This document shows, in pieces, positions 5,916 through 8,432 of a DNA stretch of 8,432 nucleotides. The stretch lies in NCBI GenBank assembly GCA_002314195.1, contig DCCQ01000073.1:5504-13935 (forward strand). The letters are read 5' to 3'. Source of the DNA: Bacteroidales bacterium UBA1077 (lineage in GTDB: Bacteria; Bacteroidota; Bacteroidia; Bacteroidales; UBA932). Numbering within the stretch: position 1 is the first letter of the stretch; each line of letters opens with the position of its first letter. The translations under genes were made by a program, and so were the position numbers. Below the pieces are notes generated by a model, which was not told where the DNA came from, did no database searches, and worked only from the letters and a program-made list of their open reading frames with translations.

Positions 5916-7004
5916 ATGGAAACGCATGTAGTGATAATGGCAGGTGGAATCGGCAGCCGACTTTGGCCGATCAGTACACCTGAGAAACCGAAGCAGTTCA
6001 TAGATTTGCTTGGGATAGGAAAAACCATGATTCAAATGACCGTGGACAGATTCATGCCTGTCTGCGACCTTAAGAATTTCTGGGTTGTCACCTCGACGGA
6101 TTATGTCGGGATTGTGAAGGAGCAGTTGCCTGCCATCCCGGAGGATCACATTCTTGCCGAACCTGAACCCCGCAACACTGCGCCTTGCATCGCATACGCC
6201 TGTTGGAAGATATCCTCTGTCAAACCGGATGCCAACATTGTCGTGACACCGGCGGACGCTTTGATACTGAATGAGCAAAGGTTCTCGAACATTGTACGCA
6301 AGGCGCTGAATTTCACTTCCGAAGGAAACCGCATAGTGACAGTCGGCATTGAACCGACACGTCCTGAAACCGGCTATGGCTATATTTACGCGGAGGAAAA
6401 ACGCCCTGAGGAGGTTGTCAAGGTTCGGGAGTTCAAGGAGAAACCGGACATCGCCACGGCCAGGGAATATCTTGCCGCGGGGACATATTTCTGGAACGCG
6501 GGCATATTCGTCTGGAGCGCCGGAACCATTGTGGGTCAGATGCGCGCCCACGCCCCTCAGATAGCGGGCGTGATGGACAGGATAGCGGCATCGTTCGGCT
6601 CTTGCGATGAGAAAGAGGTTGTGAGGAAGCTTTTCCCGACTTGTGACAAGATATCCATCGACTATGCTGTGATGGAAAAATCCGATGATATCTACGTCAT
6701 TGAAGGAGATCTGGGGTGGTCGGATCTCGGCAGTTACAGTTCGGTGAAAGCGCATATTCCGTCTTCGGACGAAGATCCTGTGGCGGAAGGATTCCATGGT
6801 GATACCGGATGTGACGGCGACAGGACCGTCGGTAAAGATGTGCGTCTTTTTGACTGCAAGGACTGCATTGTCCACGCGGAAGATGCGGGTACCGTCATCG
6901 TGAAAGGTTTGGATGGGTACATCGTGGCCGTAAAGGGCGGCAATGTGCTTGTCTGCCCTATTTCTGATGAGCAGATGATCAAGGAATATTCCAGCAAGGG
7001 GTAG
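5916..7004 (+). CDS. manC: Mannose-1-phosphate guanylyltransferase (GDP), single-domain short type
   Basis: A 362-aa cytosolic nucleotidyltransferase that makes GDP-mannose from GTP and mannose-1-phosphate, the donor for mannosyl and, after conversion, fucosyl units of surface glycans. The signature loop MAGGIGSRLWPISTPEKPKQF (8-28) is typical of the family. Further motifs are AEPEPRNTAPCIA (81-93), TPADALI (111-117), ETGYGYI (151-157), EFKEKPD (172-178), YFWNAGIF (191-198), CDKISIDYAVMEK (243-255) and GDLGWSDLGSY (264-274). The C-terminal 85 or so residues look beta-rich. The phosphomannose isomerase cupin of the long bifunctional ManC/AlgA type is absent, as expected at this length. An in-frame TTG at 5877 would add 13 residues, but the ATG at 5916 places METHVVIMAGG at the start as in relatives. 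It is followed after 40 bp by a glycosyltransferase gene, probably in one operon. No manB, gmd or fcl lies in the window. Confidence 0.92.
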   Translation: METHVVIMAGGIGSRLWPISTPEKPKQFIDLLGIGKTMIQMTVDRFMPVCDLKNFWVVTSTDYVGIVKEQLPAIPEDHILAEPEPRNTAPCIAYACWKISSVKPDANIVVTPADALILNEQRFSNIVRKALNFTSEGNRIVTVGIEPTRPETGYGYIYAEEKRPEEVVKVREFKEKPDIATAREYLAAGTYFWNAGIFVWSAGTIVGQMRAHAPQIAGVMDRIAASFGSCDEKEVVRKLFPTCDKISIDYAVMEKSDDIYVIEGDLGWSDLGSYSSVKAHIPSSDEDPVAEGFHGDTGCDGDRTVGKDVRLFDCKDCIVHAEDAGTVIVKGLDGYIVAVKGGNVLVCPISDEQMIKEYSSKG

Positions 7005-7044
7005 GCACCCCAGGCTTTCATGAGAATTGCGGGAAAGTTGTTGT

Positions 7045-8190
7045 ATGAGATACGTTTTTATCGTTCAGGGAGAGGGTAGAGGACACTTGACACAGGCCAT
7101 TTCCATGGCGAGACTCTTGCGAGAGAACGGACACGAAGTCGTAGGGGTCTTGGTTGGCAAGAGCCCGGCCCGCAGGCTGCCGTCATTCTTCACCGAGACC
7201 GTCAAGGCTCCGGTTGAGATGTTCGAGAGTTTCAATTTCGTGCCTTCGACCTCTAACCGCAAGGCGAGTTCGTTGAAGACCTCTCTGTACAATGTCATGC
7301 ACATAGGGGGCTTCGTGCCCTCAATCAGGTTCATCTCACGTCGGCTGAAGGATTTGAGACCCGATGTCGTGGTCAATTTCTATGACATACTCGGGACTCT
7401 CGGCTACCGTTTGAGCCGTCTTGAATCCCCAATGGTCTGCCTTGGGCACCAATTCCTTTTCCTGCACAAGGATTTCAAGTTTCCTCGTGCAGGATATTCC
7501 GGCCACTATGCCCTGAATCTTTTCACGAATATGGTGGCATGGGGAGCGGCCAAGATTCTGGCGCTCAGCTTCAGGCCTATGCCGAATGATTCCGGAAGGA
7601 GGATCAAGGTGGTGCCTCCACTATTGCGCCAGGAGGTTCTCCGTCTGCGCGGTACTGACGGTGTTGATGACCCGGCAGTGCATGACGGAGGATATATTCA
7701 CGGATACATGCTTAACGCCGGATTTGCGCGAGATGTCCAAGAGTGGCATTCCGCTCATCCGGATGTTCCGCTGAGGTTCTTCTGGGACAGGGCTGACGAG
7801 GCTCCGGTCAAAGTGGTCGATGAGACGCTTTCATTCTATTATCTGAATGACGCTGAATTTCTGCGCCAGATGGCCGGTTGCCATGCCTATGCTTCCACGG
7901 CTGGCTTCGAGTCCGTCTGCGAGGCCATGTACTTGGGCAAGCCTTTGCTGATGGTTCCGTCACATATCGAGCAGAAGTGCAACGCTTACGATGCCACGGA
8001 AGGATATCTGATGGCATCTGACGCCAGAGGTGATGGTAGGCAGGTTCCGCGTCCGGCTGTTGCTTCTGACAGTTTTGATTTGGATAGGCTTCGGCATTTC
8101 GCTGAAAATGAGTTTGTCGCGGACAGTGAGTTCCCTTTTTGGGCTCGGTCAGCGGATTCTGTGTTTTTGAAGGAACTAACTTTTTCGTGA
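7045..8190 (+). CDS. GT-B glycosyltransferase, MJ1255-like family
   Basis: A 381-aa protein with the two-domain pattern of GT-B, MurG/GT28-like glycosyltransferases. The N-terminal strand and glycine loop MRYVFIVQGEGRGHLTQA (1-18) is the hallmark of the MJ1255/VC2487-type group. The middle holds RPDVVVNFYDILG (105-117). The C-terminal donor-site region AYASTAGFESVCEAMYLGKP (281-300) and LLMVPSHIEQKCNA (301-314) matches the small-residue/Glu/Gly-Lys-Pro and EQ-x-x-NA pattern that binds the nucleotide-sugar. No membrane helix or signal peptide is evident, so it should act at the cytoplasmic face. Donor and acceptor are unknown. Co-location with manC, 40 bp upstream on the same strand, makes a GDP-linked sugar an attractive but unproven donor. 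An in-frame TTG at 7027 would add six residues; the ATG at 7045 is chosen because it begins exactly at the first beta strand. No terminator is visible before the tRNA promoter 17 bp downstream. Confidence 0.82.
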   Translation: MRYVFIVQGEGRGHLTQAISMARLLRENGHEVVGVLVGKSPARRLPSFFTETVKAPVEMFESFNFVPSTSNRKASSLKTSLYNVMHIGGFVPSIRFISRRLKDLRPDVVVNFYDILGTLGYRLSRLESPMVCLGHQFLFLHKDFKFPRAGYSGHYALNLFTNMVAWGAAKILALSFRPMPNDSGRRIKVVPPLLRQEVLRLRGTDGVDDPAVHDGGYIHGYMLNAGFARDVQEWHSAHPDVPLRFFWDRADEAPVKVVDETLSFYYLNDAEFLRQMAGCHAYASTAGFESVCEAMYLGKPLLMVPSHIEQKCNAYDATEGYLMASDARGDGRQVPRPAVASDSFDLDRLRHFAENEFVADSEFPFWARSADSVFLKELTFS

Positions 8191-8206
8191 AATTTTATCT
8201 AAAAAG

Positions 8207-8238
8207 TTTGGAGAATTCATCCGAATACCCTACCTTTG
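8207..8238 (+). promoter_or_regulatory. Consensus Bacteroidota promoter for the tRNA cluster
   Basis: TTTG (8207-8210), a 20-base spacer, and TACCTTTG (8231-8238) match both boxes of the Bacteroidota primary sigma factor consensus without a mismatch. Transcription would begin near 8245, about 36 nt before the mature tRNA-Lys end. It lies just after the glycosyltransferase stop codon, so the tRNA unit is probably transcribed independently. Confidence 0.75.
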
Positions 8239-8280
8239 CAATCCCAATCAGGAAGACCACTTCTTGAAAAAGGTTGGAAA

Positions 8281-8353
8281 GATTCGTTAGCTCAGTTGGT
8301 AGAGCACAACACTTTTAATGTTGGGGTCTCGGGTTCGAGCCCCGAACGGATCA
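8281..8353 (+). tRNA. tRNA-Lys (anticodon UUU)
   Basis: A complete 73-nt cloverleaf. The acceptor arms GATTCGT (8281-8287) and ACGGATC (8346-8352) pair over seven positions with one G-U. The D arm is GCTC/GAGC (8290-8293/8302-8305) with an AGTTGGTA loop. The anticodon stem CAACA/TGTTG surrounds the loop CTTTTAA, with anticodon TTT at 8314-8316. The variable region is 5 nt, and the T arm TCGGG/CCCGA carries the loop TTCGAGC. The discriminator base is A8353. CCA is not encoded (the sequence continues CTA), so it must be added enzymatically. Confidence 0.97.
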
Positions 8354-8412
8354 CTAAAAGGAGAGTCGCTTCTTTCCAGAGTAAAGGCTAAGGCTGACGC
8401 TCAAGACATAAT

Positions 8413-8432
8413 GCTTTGCTAGCTCAGTTGGT
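8413..8432 (+). tRNA. Second tRNA gene, 5' end only (cut by window edge)
   Basis: The sequence GCTTTGC-TA-GCTC-AGTTGGT matches a 7-nt acceptor strand, the conserved T8 and the start of a D arm, and repeats the TAGCTCAGTTGGT of the tRNA-Lys upstream. The window ends before the anticodon, so the amino acid cannot be assigned. The spacer from tRNA-Lys is 59 nt, consistent with a co-transcribed tRNA cluster. Confidence 0.8.

Noticed and set aside
5850..6875. Long minus-strand open frame (341 codons) opposite manC
   Set aside because: It lies fully antisense to a confidently identified manC with intact motifs, has no recognisable domain, and its Arg/His-rich composition is typical of a shadow frame.
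7027..7044. TTG-initiated extension of the glycosyltransferase by six residues
   Set aside because: The ATG at 7045 begins exactly at the first beta strand of the GT-B fold; the extra residues have no counterpart expected in the family.

Overview
The window looks like chromosome of a member of the Bacteroidota, most likely order Bacteroidales. The evidence is promoter style: several start sites are preceded by the phylum's TAnnTTTG -7 box, in the best case with a TTTG -33 box 20 bases upstream. The gene content agrees (an AAA-ATPase_like/PD-(D/E)XK protein, a PST-type flippase, a short ManC), Shine-Dalgarno sequences are weak, and the tRNA has no encoded CCA. No phage, IS element or CRISPR array is visible.

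Layout, left to right. Positions 3-29 carry a 9-bp tandem repeat that runs off the left edge. A 14-helix polysaccharide flippase lies on the minus strand (53-1534). Just upstream of it is a frameshifted remnant of a small secreted-protein gene (1542-1752). A 532-aa ATPase/nuclease-fold protein follows on the plus strand (1949-3547). The 319-bp gap after it holds a good Bacteroidota promoter, a compact RNA structure that begins almost at the predicted transcription start, and a terminator-like hairpin with a nine-T tract. These lead into an organophosphate:phosphate antiporter-family (OPA) transporter (3867-5210). Its stop codon directly abuts the stop of a convergent DJ-1/PfpI protein (5211-5786, minus). 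A divergent promoter region separates DJ-1 from a probable two-gene operon: mannose-1-phosphate guanylyltransferase (5916-7004) and a GT-B glycosyltransferase of the MJ1255 type (7045-8190). The window closes with a textbook promoter, tRNA-Lys(UUU) and the first 20 bases of a second tRNA.

Functionally, the flippase, ManC and glycosyltransferase all point to cell-surface glycan synthesis: GDP-mannose supply, sugar transfer and lipid-linked export. They lie in separate transcription units rather than one locus. The transporter and DJ-1 look like ordinary metabolic or stress genes. The ATPase/nuclease-fold protein is an orphan of unknown function.

The most interesting signal is the 3685-3866 leader. 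Its first helix shares bases with the terminator-like hairpin, which is the layout of a riboswitch or attenuator, and the transporter it precedes has lost two substrate-site residues of classical OPA antiporters. All calls come from reading the sequence; no database search or folding program was run.
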